NCBI RefSeq assembly: GCF_900155965.1
Contig: NZ_FTMG01000009.1
Location: forward strand, 185,810-249,809
Direction of reading: 5' to 3'
Origin: Mucilaginibacter lappiensis
GTDB taxonomy: Bacteria; Bacteroidota; Bacteroidia; Sphingobacteriales; Sphingobacteriaceae
DNA: 64,000 nucleotides
The stretch's first letter is position 1, and every line of letters begins with the position of its first letter. The notes beneath the pieces were generated by a model. It was not told where the DNA came from. It saw only the letters and a program-made list of their open reading frames with translations, and did not search any database. Position numbers and translations under genes: made by a program. Positions 24,865 to 35,072 of this stretch are shown piece by piece.

Positions 24865-25383
24865 ATGAATAAAGAAGAAAAACACGATCTTGTTCTTGCC
24901 CTTACTGAGCAGATGAATGAGTTTGGTAATTTTTATATTACTGATACCTCAGACCTGACGGTTGCAAAGATCAATGACATCCGTCGTAAATGTTTCGAAA
25001 GCGATATTACGATGAAGGTAGCAAAAAATAGCTTAATTAGAAAAGCTATGGAAGCTGCGGGCGGTGATTACACTCCAATATTTGATGTATTAAAAGGTTC
25101 ATCATCTATCCTTTTCTCTAAATCAGCAACTGCTCCGGCAAAGCTGATCAAACAATTGAGAAAAGCAGGTCCTAAACCAGTTTTAAAAGCAGCTTATATT
25201 GATTCAGCGATATTTATCGGTGATGACCAGATCGATACTTTGATCAAACTAAAATCAAAGGAACAATTGATCGGAGAGATAATTGGATTACTGCAATCAC
25301 CAGCGAAAAACGTTATTTCAGCCCTACAATCAGGCGGAACTATCATTGCAGGTGTTGTAAAAACATTACAGGAAAGAGGTTAA
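24865..25383 (+). CDS. rplJ: 50S ribosomal protein uL10
   Basis: uL10 anchors the L7/L12 dimers to the ribosomal stalk. The 172-residue protein begins MNKEEKHDLVLALTEQMNEF and carries KINDIRRKCFESDITMKVAKN; its C-terminal helix (about 135-172) is the L12-binding arm. The 2-base gap after rplA leaves no room for a separate L10 leader. Confidence 0.96.
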   Translation: MNKEEKHDLVLALTEQMNEFGNFYITDTSDLTVAKINDIRRKCFESDITMKVAKNSLIRKAMEAAGGDYTPIFDVLKGSSSILFSKSATAPAKLIKQLRKAGPKPVLKAAYIDSAIFIGDDQIDTLIKLKSKEQLIGEIIGLLQSPAKNVISALQSGGTIIAGVVKTLQERG

Positions 25384-25446
25384 CGAACACCTTATTGAAG
25401 TTCGATATTAACAAACAAAAAGCATTAAAAGTAAAATTTAAATAAA

Positions 25447-25830
25447 ATGGCGGATTTAAAAGCGTTTGCTGAACAGTTGGTAAACTTAACAGTAAAAGAA
25501 GTAAACGAATTAGCTCAGATCTTAAAAGATGAGTATGGTATTGAGCCTGCTGCTGCAGCTGTAGCTGTTGCTGCTGCTCCTGCTGGTGGCGATGATGCCC
25601 CTGCTGCTGCTGCAGAACAAACTGCATTTGACGTTATCCTGAAAGAAGCAGGTGGCTCAAAATTAGCAGTTGTTAAATTAGTAAAAGACTTAACTGGCTT
25701 AGGCTTGAAAGAAGCTAAAGATCTTGTTGATGGCGCACCAAAAGAATTAAAAACTGGTGTAACTAAAGAAGAAGCTCAATCTTTGAAAGCTCAATTAGAA
25801 GAAGCTGGAGCAGTAGTTGAGGTTAAATAA
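25447..25830 (+). CDS. rplL: 50S ribosomal protein bL12 (L7/L12)
   Basis: bL12 recruits translation factors and is the only multi-copy ribosomal protein. The 127-residue protein has an N-terminal dimerisation domain (about 1-35), an Ala/Gly/Pro-rich flexible hinge (about 36-57) and the C-terminal factor-binding domain (FDVILKEAGGSKLAVVKLVK, GLGLKEAKDLVDGAPK). A GC-rich hairpin after it can act as an attenuator ahead of rpoB. Confidence 0.98.
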   Translation: MADLKAFAEQLVNLTVKEVNELAQILKDEYGIEPAAAAVAVAAAPAGGDDAPAAAAEQTAFDVILKEAGGSKLAVVKLVKDLTGLGLKEAKDLVDGAPKELKTGVTKEEAQSLKAQLEEAGAVVEVK

Positions 25831-25855
25831 GTTAACCCAATAAAAATATAGCATC

Positions 25856-25883
25856 AGACTCCGACCTATTTTGGTCGGGGTCT
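25856..25883 (+). terminator. Attenuator-like hairpin between rplL and rpoB
   Basis: AGACTCCGACC (25856-25866) and GGTCGGGGTCT (25873-25883) form an 11-bp stem with one G-T pair and a 6-base loop. The tail ATTGCTGTTT has few T's. E. coli has a partial terminator at the same place, lowering rpoBC relative to ribosomal proteins; a similar role is inferred. Confidence 0.7.
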
Positions 25884-25902
25884 ATTGCTGTTTATATACA
25901 AT

Positions 25903-26000
25903 AGACTTGAGATATTAGATTTGAGATTTGAGATTTTTTGCAGGATATAGCTTGTGAAATTTTTTTAGTCTCAATACTTACGTCTCATATCTCACTTCTA
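25903..26000. repeat. 7-bp iterated inverted repeat, rplL to rpoB spacer
   Basis: Units from 25903 read AGACTTG, AGATATT, AGATTTG, AGATTTG, AGATTTT. The inverted arm from 25966 reads TAGTCTC, AATACTT, ACGTCTC, ATATCTC, ACTTCTA. The arms are imperfect inverted copies that keep the same 7-bp phase, and they lie just upstream of rpoB. Confidence 0.7.
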
Positions 26001-26036
26001 AACACAGGTTTATTAATAAACTAAAATTATAATACC

Positions 26037-29000
26037 TTGGCAAACAACAATAATCAAAGAGTAAACTTTGCAACCAGCAGAAAGGTACTTGATTACCCTG
26101 ATTTCCTGGATGTTCAGTTACAATCTTTCCAGGAATTTTTTCAATTGGAAACCACCTCAGACAACCGTTATAAAGAAGGTTTGTTTAAAGTGTTTGCTGA
26201 AAATTTTCCGATATCGGACTCAAGAAACATCTTTGTTTTAGAGTTTCTTGATTACTTTATTGATCCGCCACGTTACGATATACAAGAGTGTATTGAGCGC
26301 GGATTAACTTACAGTGTGCCTTTAAAAGCCAAGCTTCGCCTTTCATGTAATGATGAGGAGCACGAAGATTTTGAAACTATTGTACAGGACGTGTACCTGG
26401 GAACTATCCCATACATGACCCCAAAAGGTACATTTGTTATAAATGGTGCCGAGCGTGTAATTGTATCACAGTTACACCGTTCGCCAGGTGTGTTCTTTGG
26501 CCAAAGCCGCCACACCAACGGTACAAAATTATACTCTGCCCGTGTTATACCTTTTAAAGGTTCATGGATTGAGTTTGCTACTGACGTTAATAACGTGATG
26601 TATGCTTACATTGACCGTAAAAAGAAATTCCCGGTTACTACACTACTTCGCGCCATAGGTTATGACTCTGATAAAGATATATTAGAGCTGTTTGAACTGG
26701 CCGACGAAGTAAAAGTAAGCAAATCAGGCTTGAAGAAATTCATTGGCCGTAAGCTTGCTGCAAGGGTGCTTAAAAAATGGGTTGAGGATTTCGTGGATGA
26801 AGATACCGGTGAAGTGGTTTCTATCGACCGTAATGAGATCATCCTTGAGCGTGAAACCGTATTGGAAGACGATCATATTGATATGATCATTGATGCCGGT
26901 GTTAAAACCATCATCCTGAATAAGGAAGATGCTGCCACCAGCGGTGATTATACTATTATATACAATACCTTACAAAAAGATACTTCGAACTCGGAGAAAG
27001 AAGCGGTTGAGCATATCTACCGTCAGTTACGTAACGCAGAACCACCTGATGAAGAAACAGCTCGTGGTATCATCGATCGTTTATTCTTCTCTGATAAAAG
27101 ATATGACCTGGGTGATGTGGGCCGCTACCGCATTAACCGTAAGTTGAAACTGAATACCTCTGATGAAACAAAGGTATTAACCAAGCAGGATATTATTGCC
27201 ATTGTGAAGTACTTGATCAAACTGATCAACTCTAAAGCTGAGGTGGATGATATTGACCACTTGTCAAACCGTCGTGTTCGTACAGTTGGTGAGCAGTTAT
27301 ATGCTCAGTTTGGTGTTGGTTTGGCACGTATGGCACGTACTATACGTGAGCGTATGAACATCCGTGATAACGAGGTGTTTACCCCAACCGACCTGATCAA
27401 CGCACGTACATTATCATCAGTGATCAACTCGTTCTTCGGAACAAACCAGTTATCACAGTTCATGGACCAAACCAATCCACTGGCAGAGATCACGCACAAG
27501 CGTCGTCTGTCAGCCCTTGGGCCCGGTGGTCTGTCACGTGAGCGTGCTGGTTTCGAGGTTCGTGACGTACACTACACCCACTACGGTAGGTTGTGTACTA
27601 TTGAAACTCCGGAAGGACCAAACATTGGTTTGATATCATCACTTTGCGTACACGCCAAGATCAACAACTTAGGCTTTATCGAAACTCCGTACAAACGTGT
27701 GGTTGAAGGTAAAGTACAAGTTCAAGAGCCGGTTATCTACTTATCTGCTGAAGATGAGGATGGTAAAACAATAGGTCAGGCAAACGCGCATTATGATGAT
27801 AATGGTGTATTTGCATTACCAAAAGTAAAAGCACGTTTTGAAGGTGACTTCCCGATCATTGATCCGGAGAAACTTGATTTAATGGACATCGCTCCAAACC
27901 AGATCACTTCTATCGCGGCTTCGCTGATTCCGTTCCTGGAACATGATGATGCTAACCGTGCATTGATGGGATCAAACATGCAACGCCAGGCCGTACCATT
28001 GTTACGTCCTGAAGCGCCAATTGTTGGAACCGGACTGGAAGGACGTGTGGCAAAAGATTCACGTACACTGATCAACGCCGAAGGCGATGGTATAGTGGAG
28101 TATGTTGATGCCAACGAAATCCGTATTAAATATGACCGTAATGAGCTTGACCGTTTGGTTTCATTTGATGGCGATTCAAAAAGCTATCGTTTAACCAAAT
28201 TCAAGAAAACTAACCAAAGCACCACCATGAACCTGAAGCCGATTGTTAAAAAAGGCCAAAGGGTATCAAAAGGAGAGGTTCTTTGCGAAGGTTACGCTAC
28301 TCAGAATGGTGAGCTTGCATTAGGCCGTAACTTAAAAGTGGCGTTCATGCCTTGGCAGGGATACAACTTTGAGGATGCGATTGTAATATCTGAGCGTGTG
28401 GTTTCACAGGATATTTTCACTTCACTTCACGTTGAAGAGTTTGAGTTGGAAGTACGTGATACCAAACGTGGTGAAGAGGAATTGACACCAGATATCCCTA
28501 ACGTATCAGAAGAAGCTACTAAAGACCTTGACGAAGACGGTATTATCCGTGTAGGTGCCGAGGTTAAAGAAGGCGATATCCTGATTGGTAAGATCACTCC
28601 AAAAGGTGAGTCAGATCCATCACCAGAAGAAAAACTGTTACGCGCCATATTTGGTGATAAAGCAGGTGATGTTAAAGATGCGTCTCTGAAAACTCCACCA
28701 TCTATTGCAGGTGTTGTTATTGATACCAAATTGTTCAGCCGTGCTAAAAAGACCTCTAAGGCCGAAGAAAAAGCACAGTTGGAGAAACTGGATACTAAAC
28801 ACGAAAGAGCTGTAAAAGAACTCAAAAATACTTTGATTGAAAAGTTATTTGAGATTGTGAATGGTAAAACATCACAAGGTGTTTTCAATATTTACAAAGA
28901 GCTTTTGGTGCCAAAAGGTGTAAAATTCACGCAGAAAATTTTAGTTGAGCTTAGCTATGAAAATATCAACCCAACTAAATGGACAACCGATGATGATAAA

Positions 29001-29840
29001 AACGATCAGATCAAACTTTTGCTTCATAATTACAACATCAAGGTTAATGAGGAATTAGGTGCTTATCGTCGTGATAAATTTGCTATCAGTGTAGGTGATG
29101 AGCTTCCATCAGGTATCGTACAAATGGCTAAAGTTTACATCGCTAAAAAGCGTAAGCTTAAAGTAGGCGATAAAATGGCCGGCCGTCACGGTAACAAAGG
29201 TATCGTTGCACGTATTGTACGTGACGAAGATATGCCTTTCCTTGAAGATGGAACACCGGTTGATATAGTGTTGAACCCATTGGGTGTACCTTCACGTATG
29301 AACCTGGGTCAGATTTATGAAACCGTATTAGGCTGGGCCGGTAAAGAGCTTGGTATTAAATTCGCTACCCCGATTTTTGATGGTGCAAGCCATGAAGAAG
29401 TGGAAGAGTGGGTTAAAAAGGCAAACTTACCAGAATCAGGCCGTACCTATTTATACAATGGCTTAACAGGCGATCGTTTTGACCAGCAAACTACAGTAGG
29501 TATTATATATATGCTGAAACTGGGTCACATGGTTGATGATAAAATGCACGCGCGTTCAATCGGGCCATACTCATTAATTACACAACAGCCATTGGGTGGT
29601 AAAGCCCAGTTTGGTGGTCAGCGTTTTGGTGAGATGGAGGTTTGGGCACTTGAAGCGTTCGGTGCATCAAACATACTGCAAGAAATATTGACCGTTAAAT
29701 CGGATGATGTTATCGGCCGTGCCAAAACTTACGAGGCTATTGTTAAAGGTGAAAACCTGCCAACACCGTCTGTTCCTGAATCATTCAATGTATTGGTTCA
29801 TGAATTAAGAGGTTTAGGTTTAGATATCACGTTAGAATAA
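26037..29840 (+). CDS. rpoB: RNA polymerase subunit beta
   Basis: The beta subunit forms half of the RNA polymerase active-site cleft and the rifampicin pocket. The 1267 residues are full length for Bacteroidota and show the conserved rifampicin region (FFGTNQLSQFMDQTNPLAEI, then HKRRLSALGPGGLSRERAGF) and C-terminal GGQRFGEMEVWALEAFGA. The start appears to be TTG at 26037, giving MANNNNQRVNFATSRKVLDY, a rare codon choice for such a gene; the next Met is far downstream. A 7-bp repeat element lies just before it. Confidence 0.98.
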   Translation: MANNNNQRVNFATSRKVLDYPDFLDVQLQSFQEFFQLETTSDNRYKEGLFKVFAENFPISDSRNIFVLEFLDYFIDPPRYDIQECIERGLTYSVPLKAKLRLSCNDEEHEDFETIVQDVYLGTIPYMTPKGTFVINGAERVIVSQLHRSPGVFFGQSRHTNGTKLYSARVIPFKGSWIEFATDVNNVMYAYIDRKKKFPVTTLLRAIGYDSDKDILELFELADEVKVSKSGLKKFIGRKLAARVLKKWVEDFVDEDTGEVVSIDRNEIILERETVLEDDHIDMIIDAGVKTIILNKEDAATSGDYTIIYNTLQKDTSNSEKEAVEHIYRQLRNAEPPDEETARGIIDRLFFSDKRYDLGDVGRYRINRKLKLNTSDETKVLTKQDIIAIVKYLIKLINSKAEVDDIDHLSNRRVRTVGEQLYAQFGVGLARMARTIRERMNIRDNEVFTPTDLINARTLSSVINSFFGTNQLSQFMDQTNPLAEITHKRRLSALGPGGLSRERAGFEVRDVHYTHYGRLCTIETPEGPNIGLISSLCVHAKINNLGFIETPYKRVVEGKVQVQEPVIYLSAEDEDGKTIGQANAHYDDNGVFALPKVKARFEGDFPIIDPEKLDLMDIAPNQITSIAASLIPFLEHDDANRALMGSNMQRQAVPLLRPEAPIVGTGLEGRVAKDSRTLINAEGDGIVEYVDANEIRIKYDRNELDRLVSFDGDSKSYRLTKFKKTNQSTTMNLKPIVKKGQRVSKGEVLCEGYATQNGELALGRNLKVAFMPWQGYNFEDAIVISERVVSQDIFTSLHVEEFELEVRDTKRGEEELTPDIPNVSEEATKDLDEDGIIRVGAEVKEGDILIGKITPKGESDPSPEEKLLRAIFGDKAGDVKDASLKTPPSIAGVVIDTKLFSRAKKTSKAEEKAQLEKLDTKHERAVKELKNTLIEKLFEIVNGKTSQGVFNIYKELLVPKGVKFTQKILVELSYENINPTKWTTDDDKNDQIKLLLHNYNIKVNEELGAYRRDKFAISVGDELPSGIVQMAKVYIAKKRKLKVGDKMAGRHGNKGIVARIVRDEDMPFLEDGTPVDIVLNPLGVPSRMNLGQIYETVLGWAGKELGIKFATPIFDGASHEEVEEWVKKANLPESGRTYLYNGLTGDRFDQQTTVGIIYMLKLGHMVDDKMHARSIGPYSLITQQPLGGKAQFGGQRFGEMEVWALEAFGASNILQEILTVKSDDVIGRAKTYEAIVKGENLPTPSVPESFNVLVHELRGLGLDITLE

Positions 29841-29976
29841 TTAGTGATTTAGTGAGTTAGTGAATTAATGATTGAACAAATCATTAATTCGCTAACTCAC
29901 TAATTCAAACATAGTAAAAGAGTGATTTAACAAAGTAGGTTGACTCACTAATTCACTAACTCACTAATTCAATCAT
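29841..29976. repeat. 8-bp iterated repeat with three arms, rpoB to rpoC spacer
   Basis: Units from 29841 read TTAGTGAT, TTAGTGAG, TTAGTGAA, TTAATGAT. Inverted units follow at 29881 (TCATTAAT, TCGCTAAC, TCACTAAT) and again at 29945 (TCACTAAT, TCACTAAC, TCACTAAT, TCAATCAT). Bases 29848-29871 pair with the first inverted arm at 22 of 24 positions, and can instead pair with the second. The element fills the spacer from the rpoB stop to just before the rpoC SD. Confidence 0.8.
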
Positions 29977-29993
29977 TAAAAAACAAGGAGACT

Positions 29994-32900
29994 ATGTCTT
30001 ACAAAAAGGATAATAAAATCAAAAGTAATTTCACCACAATTACGATCAGTCTGGCCTCTCCTGAGTCCATCCTGGAACGTTCAAGCGGTGAAGTTTTAAA
30101 ACCAGAAACCATCAACTACAGGACCTATAAACCTGAGCGCGATGGTTTATTCTGCGAACGTATTTTTGGTCCGGTTAAAGATTATGAGTGCCATTGCGGT
30201 AAATACAAACGTATCCGTTACAAAGGTATCGTGTGCGACCGTTGCGGTGTTGAAGTAACCGAAAAGAAAGTACGCCGCGAGCGCATGGGCCACATTAACC
30301 TTGTAGTTCCTGTTGCTCATATCTGGTACTTCCGTTCATTACCAAATAAAATTGGTTACCTATTAGGTTTGCCAACAAAAAGGCTCGACCTGATCATATA
30401 CTACGAGCGTTATGTAGTTATACAAGCAGGTATTAAAGAAACAGATGGTATCAACAAAATGGATTTCCTTACTGAAGAGGAATATCTTGATGTGTTAGAT
30501 ACTCTTCCAAAAGAAAACCAATACCTGGATGACAAGGATCCACAGAAATTTGTGGCTAAAATGGGCGCCGAAGCTTTAGAAGAGCTGTTAAAACGTCTTG
30601 ACCTGGATGAATTATCATTCAGCTTGCGTCACCAGGCAGCAAACGAAACTTCACAACAACGTAAAAACGAAGCTTTAAAACGTTTACAGGTTGTTGAGGC
30701 TTTCCGTGATGCTAAAACCCGTATCGAGAATAACCCTGAGTGGATGATCGTTAAGATCGTTCCGGTTATCCCGCCTGAACTGCGTCCGTTGGTACCACTG
30801 GAAGGTGGCCGTTTCGCAACTTCGGATCTGAATGACCTTTACCGTCGTGTAATTATCCGTAATAACCGTTTAAAACGTTTGATCGAGATCAAAGCACCGG
30901 AAGTTATATTACGTAACGAAAAACGTATGTTACAGGAAGCTGTTGACTCGTTATTCGATAACTCACGTAAAGTAAACGCGGTAAAAACCGAAGGTAACCG
31001 TGCCCTGAAATCACTTTCAGACATCCTGAAAGGTAAACAAGGCCGTTTCCGTCAAAACTTATTAGGTAAACGTGTGGATTATTCTGCCCGTTCGGTAATT
31101 GTTGTAGGTCCAAACCTTAAATTACATGAGTGCGGTTTACCAAAAGATATGGCTGCCGAGCTGTTTAAACCATTTATCATCCGCAAAATGATTGAGCGTG
31201 GTGTGGTTAAAACAGTAAAATCTGCCAAAAAGATAGTTGACCGTAAAGACCCATTGGTTTGGGACATTTTGGAAAACGTATTGAAAGGACACCCTGTATT
31301 ACTAAACCGTGCGCCTACGCTGCACAGATTAGGTATCCAGTCGTTCCAGCCAAAACTTGTTGAAGGTAAAGCAATCCAATTGCACCCATTAACTTGTACG
31401 GCCTTCAACGCGGATTTTGACGGTGACCAGATGGCCGTTCACGTACCTCTAGGTAACGCGGCAATTTTGGAAGCCCAAATCCTGATGCTGGCATCACACA
31501 ACATCCTTAACCCTGCCAACGGTACACCTATTACTGTACCATCACAAGACATGGTGCTTGGTTTGTACTACATAACCAAAGGTCGTAAAACTGATGCAGG
31601 CCGTGTTGTAAAAGGCGAAGGCTTAACTTTCTATTCTTCTGAAGAAGTAATTATTGCTTACAATGAGCGCATGATCGATTTGCACGCCTTTATTAAGGTT
31701 AAAGGTTTGATCAAAGAAAAAGATGGCAGCATTGTAAGCAAGATCATCGATACTACTGTAGGCCGTGTATTATTTAATGAGCACGTACCTGTTGAAGTAG
31801 GTTATATTAATGAATTGCTGACCAAAAAATCACTGCGTGATATTATTGGTGAAGTTGTTAAAATTACCGGTATGGCTCGTGCAGCCCAGTTCCTTGATGA
31901 TATTAAGGAATTAGGTTTCAGAATGGCATTCCAGGGTGGTTTATCATTTAACCTGAAAGATATCAATATCCCAGCTGAAAAAGTTACACTGATCGAAACA
32001 GCTTCTAAACAAGTTGAAGAGGTAATGGGTAATTACAACATGGGTTTCATTACTAATAACGAGCGTTATAACCAAATTATCGATATCTGGACACGTATCA
32101 ACAACCGCTTAACTGCGAATGTGATGGATATCCTGAGTAACGATAATCAGGGCTTTAACTCGGTATACATGATGCTTGATTCAGGTGCCCGTGGTTCAAA
32201 AGAGCAGATCCGTCAGCTTGCAGGTATGCGTGGTTTGATGGCTAAGCCTCAGAAATCAGGTTCAGGTGGTGAGATCATCGAAAACCCGATTCTTTCAAAC
32301 TTTAAAGAAGGTTTATCAGTATTAGAGTACTTTATCTCTACTCACGGTGCCCGTAAAGGTTTGGCGGATACAGCGTTGAAAACAGCCGATGCGGGTTACT
32401 TAACCCGTAGGTTGCATGATGTTGCCCAGGATATGATTGTTGGTATGGTTGATTGCGGTACTTTAAGAGGTATCTATACAACAGCCCTGAAAGACAATGA
32501 AGATATTGTTGAGCCATTATATGACCGTATTTTAGGCCGTACCTCTTTACATGATGTTCATGACCCTATCACCAGCGAACTGTTGGTATCAGCCGGTCAG
32601 GATATTACTGAAGAAGTAGGTAAAAAGATTGAAAACTCTCCATTAGAAGGTATTGAAATACGCTCGGTATTAACTTGCGAAAGCAAGCGTGGTGTTTGTG
32701 CATTATGCTATGGTCGTAACCTTGCCAGCGGCAAACGCGTGCAAAAAGGTGAGGCTGTAGGGGTAATTGCTGCACAGTCAATTGGTGAGCCGGGTACACA
32801 GTTAACATTACGTACATTCCACGTGGGTGGTACCGCCTCGAACATTGCTGCTGAATCACAGATCAATGCAAGGTTTGATGGTATCATTGAATTTGAAAAC

Positions 32901-34280
32901 GTACGTACTGTTCAATACAAAACCGAAGAGGGTGATGTAGATGTGGTATTAGGCCGTTCTGGTGAGTTCCGTATTGTGGAAGAGGGAAGTAACAAGATCA
33001 TTGTTACCAACAATATCCCTTATGGTTCATACCTGTACATTAAAGATGGTAGCAAAATAACCAAAGGCGACCGTATCTGTTCATGGGATCCGTATAATGC
33101 GGTGATTATATCTGAATTTGCAGGTTTAACTCAATTTGAAGCTGTATTGGATGGTATCACTTTCCGTGAAGAGTCTGATGAGCAAACTGGTCACCGTGAA
33201 AAAGTAATTATCGATACCAGGGATAAAACAAAAAATCCTGTTATTCAAATTACTGATACAAAAGGTAACGTCATAAAAGGATATAACATTCCTGTAGGAG
33301 CACACATCGCCGTTGAAGAAGGCGAAAAACTACAAACAGGTCAGGTTATTGCCAAGATTCCTCGTTCAACTGGTAAAACCCGGGATATCACCGGTGGTTT
33401 ACCACGTGTAACCGAGTTATTTGAAGCACGTAACCCGTCAAATCCTGCTGTAGTAACAGAGATTGATGGTGTGGTAACCTTGGGTGGTGTTAAACGTGGT
33501 AACCGTGAGATCACTATCGAATCAAAAGACGGTCAGGTTAAAAAATACCTTGTTCCATTGTCAAAACACATCCTGGTACAGGATAACGACTTTGTGAAAG
33601 CCGGTATGCCGTTATCTGATGGTTCTATATCTCCTGCTGATATCCTGGCTATTAAAGGCCCGGCTGCGGTACAGGAATACCTGGTAAATGGTATTCAAGA
33701 GGTTTACCGTTTACAGGGTGTGAAGATCAACGATAAGCACTTTGAGGTGATCGTTCACCAGATGATGCAGAAAGTAGCGATCGAGGATGCAGGTGATACC
33801 CGCTTCCTGGAAAGAGAATCTGTTGATAGCTGGGATTTCATGACCGAAAACGATGAGATATTTGACAAAAAGGTTGTAGTTGAGCCAGGTGATTCAACTA
33901 CATTAAAAGCTGGTCAGATAGTTTCATTAAGAAAACTGCGTGATGAGAACTCAATTCTAAAACGTAGGGATCTGAGATTGGTTGAAGTTCGTGATGCTAT
34001 CCCTGCAACTTCAAGTCCGATACTGCAAGGTATTACCAGGGCATCTTTAGGTACCAAATCGTTTATCTCTGCTGCATCATTCCAGGAAACTACTAAAGTA
34101 CTGAATGAGGCTGCTATAGCTGGTAAAAAAGATTTGATGCTTGGCTTGAAAGAAAACGTTATTGTTGGTCACCTGATTCCTTCTGGTACAGGCTTACGTG
34201 AATATGAAAATATCCGTGTAGGTTCACAGGAAGAGTTTGATCGCTTAATGGCTTCAAAAACTGAGGAAGTAGAAGCGTAG
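29994..34280 (+). CDS. rpoC: RNA polymerase subunit beta'
   Basis: The beta' subunit carries the catalytic Mg. The 1428 residues include the N-terminal zinc ribbon (CHCGKYKRIRYKGIVCDRCG), the active-site NADFDGDQMAVH near residue 472, and the second zinc site (CESKRGVCALCYG) near 895. An SD, AAGGAG (29985-29990), lies before the ATG. A terminator follows 19 bases after the stop. Confidence 0.99.
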   Translation: MSYKKDNKIKSNFTTITISLASPESILERSSGEVLKPETINYRTYKPERDGLFCERIFGPVKDYECHCGKYKRIRYKGIVCDRCGVEVTEKKVRRERMGHINLVVPVAHIWYFRSLPNKIGYLLGLPTKRLDLIIYYERYVVIQAGIKETDGINKMDFLTEEEYLDVLDTLPKENQYLDDKDPQKFVAKMGAEALEELLKRLDLDELSFSLRHQAANETSQQRKNEALKRLQVVEAFRDAKTRIENNPEWMIVKIVPVIPPELRPLVPLEGGRFATSDLNDLYRRVIIRNNRLKRLIEIKAPEVILRNEKRMLQEAVDSLFDNSRKVNAVKTEGNRALKSLSDILKGKQGRFRQNLLGKRVDYSARSVIVVGPNLKLHECGLPKDMAAELFKPFIIRKMIERGVVKTVKSAKKIVDRKDPLVWDILENVLKGHPVLLNRAPTLHRLGIQSFQPKLVEGKAIQLHPLTCTAFNADFDGDQMAVHVPLGNAAILEAQILMLASHNILNPANGTPITVPSQDMVLGLYYITKGRKTDAGRVVKGEGLTFYSSEEVIIAYNERMIDLHAFIKVKGLIKEKDGSIVSKIIDTTVGRVLFNEHVPVEVGYINELLTKKSLRDIIGEVVKITGMARAAQFLDDIKELGFRMAFQGGLSFNLKDINIPAEKVTLIETASKQVEEVMGNYNMGFITNNERYNQIIDIWTRINNRLTANVMDILSNDNQGFNSVYMMLDSGARGSKEQIRQLAGMRGLMAKPQKSGSGGEIIENPILSNFKEGLSVLEYFISTHGARKGLADTALKTADAGYLTRRLHDVAQDMIVGMVDCGTLRGIYTTALKDNEDIVEPLYDRILGRTSLHDVHDPITSELLVSAGQDITEEVGKKIENSPLEGIEIRSVLTCESKRGVCALCYGRNLASGKRVQKGEAVGVIAAQSIGEPGTQLTLRTFHVGGTASNIAAESQINARFDGIIEFENVRTVQYKTEEGDVDVVLGRSGEFRIVEEGSNKIIVTNNIPYGSYLYIKDGSKITKGDRICSWDPYNAVIISEFAGLTQFEAVLDGITFREESDEQTGHREKVIIDTRDKTKNPVIQITDTKGNVIKGYNIPVGAHIAVEEGEKLQTGQVIAKIPRSTGKTRDITGGLPRVTELFEARNPSNPAVVTEIDGVVTLGGVKRGNREITIESKDGQVKKYLVPLSKHILVQDNDFVKAGMPLSDGSISPADILAIKGPAAVQEYLVNGIQEVYRLQGVKINDKHFEVIVHQMMQKVAIEDAGDTRFLERESVDSWDFMTENDEIFDKKVVVEPGDSTTLKAGQIVSLRKLRDENSILKRRDLRLVEVRDAIPATSSPILQGITRASLGTKSFISAASFQETTKVLNEAAIAGKKDLMLGLKENVIVGHLIPSGTGLREYENIRVGSQEEFDRLMASKTEEVEA

Positions 34281-34299
34281 TTTACTTCAATATATTAAC

Positions 34300-34330
34300 A
34301 AGCCCTTCGGTAAAAACCGAGGGGCTTTTT
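34300..34330 (+). terminator. Terminator after rpoC
   Basis: AAGCCCTTCGG (34300-34310) pairs with CCGAGGGGCTT (34317-34327) with one wobble, then TTTTT follows. It ends the rplK-rpoC operon. Confidence 0.92.
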
Positions 34331-34526
34331 CGTTTAATGATAGGAATATATCAGATTGGCAAAAAGTAAAAAAAATGAAACAAAAATAAAACACGACTGT
34401 TTTGAGTTTCATTGCTTACGATAAAGCATTTTTAAGGCATGAATTGAAATGCAGTTAAAGGTTGAACAATATTTGTTATTATTGGAAAGCCTTTTGATAA
34501 ATGAATGGCTTTATTATTTTAATAAA

Positions 34527-34838
34527 ATGGAAGAACAAAATGAAAATCAACTGAATATTGAACTTTCTGAAGAAATAGCGGAGGGAATTTATTCAAATCT
34601 GGCGATAATTACTCACTCGAGCTCAGAATTTGTGCTTGATTTTATCAGGGTAATGCCCGGAATACCTAAGGCAAAAGTAAAGTCGCGGGTTATTTTAACT
34701 CCCGAACATGCTAAACGTTTGTTAACCGCATTGGAAGACAATCTGGAAAAATTTGAATCGATTAATGGCCGTATTAAGGTTCAGCAAGAGCCTTCAGGCT
34801 TCCCAATGAATTTTGGTGGAACAATGGGGCAAGCATAA
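34527..34838 (+). CDS. DUF3467 family protein
   Basis: The 103-residue protein matches the small DUF3467 family, often found right after rpoC in Bacteroidota. Visible features are an acidic N-terminus (MEEQNENQLNIELSEEIAEG), a beta-rich core (YSNLAIITHSSSEFVLDFIR) and a helix with LTPEHAKRLLTALEDNLEKF. I chose the ATG at 34527; the frame extends upstream to 34449 but those residues are not family-like. The fold suggests a small soluble beta-sheet protein; the function is unknown and the link to transcription is only by position. Confidence 0.8.
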   Translation: MEEQNENQLNIELSEEIAEGIYSNLAIITHSSSEFVLDFIRVMPGIPKAKVKSRVILTPEHAKRLLTALEDNLEKFESINGRIKVQQEPSGFPMNFGGTMGQA

Positions 34839-35072
34839 TTTATTGCTTGTTGAATTGGGAAAAGTGAACTTTAAATTAATATTAGATTATTTCATTATTA
34901 ATAAAAAAACCGGCAAAATATAAATAAGTTGTTAAAAAAAGGATAGTTTGTTGAATGATTTTGTATATTCGGCCTCGACAATTGTTTTTTATTAATATTG
35001 CCAGCATACTAAATAATTACCAGTAAAAAAAGAAGGCTGTAATGTATCTTCTATAATTTAAAAACAATCTAA

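Noticed and set aside
28427..28888. 153-codon open frame antisense to rpoB
   Set aside because: Ser-rich shadow of a strongly conserved coding region, as are the other long antisense frames in tuf, rpoB, rpoC and rny.
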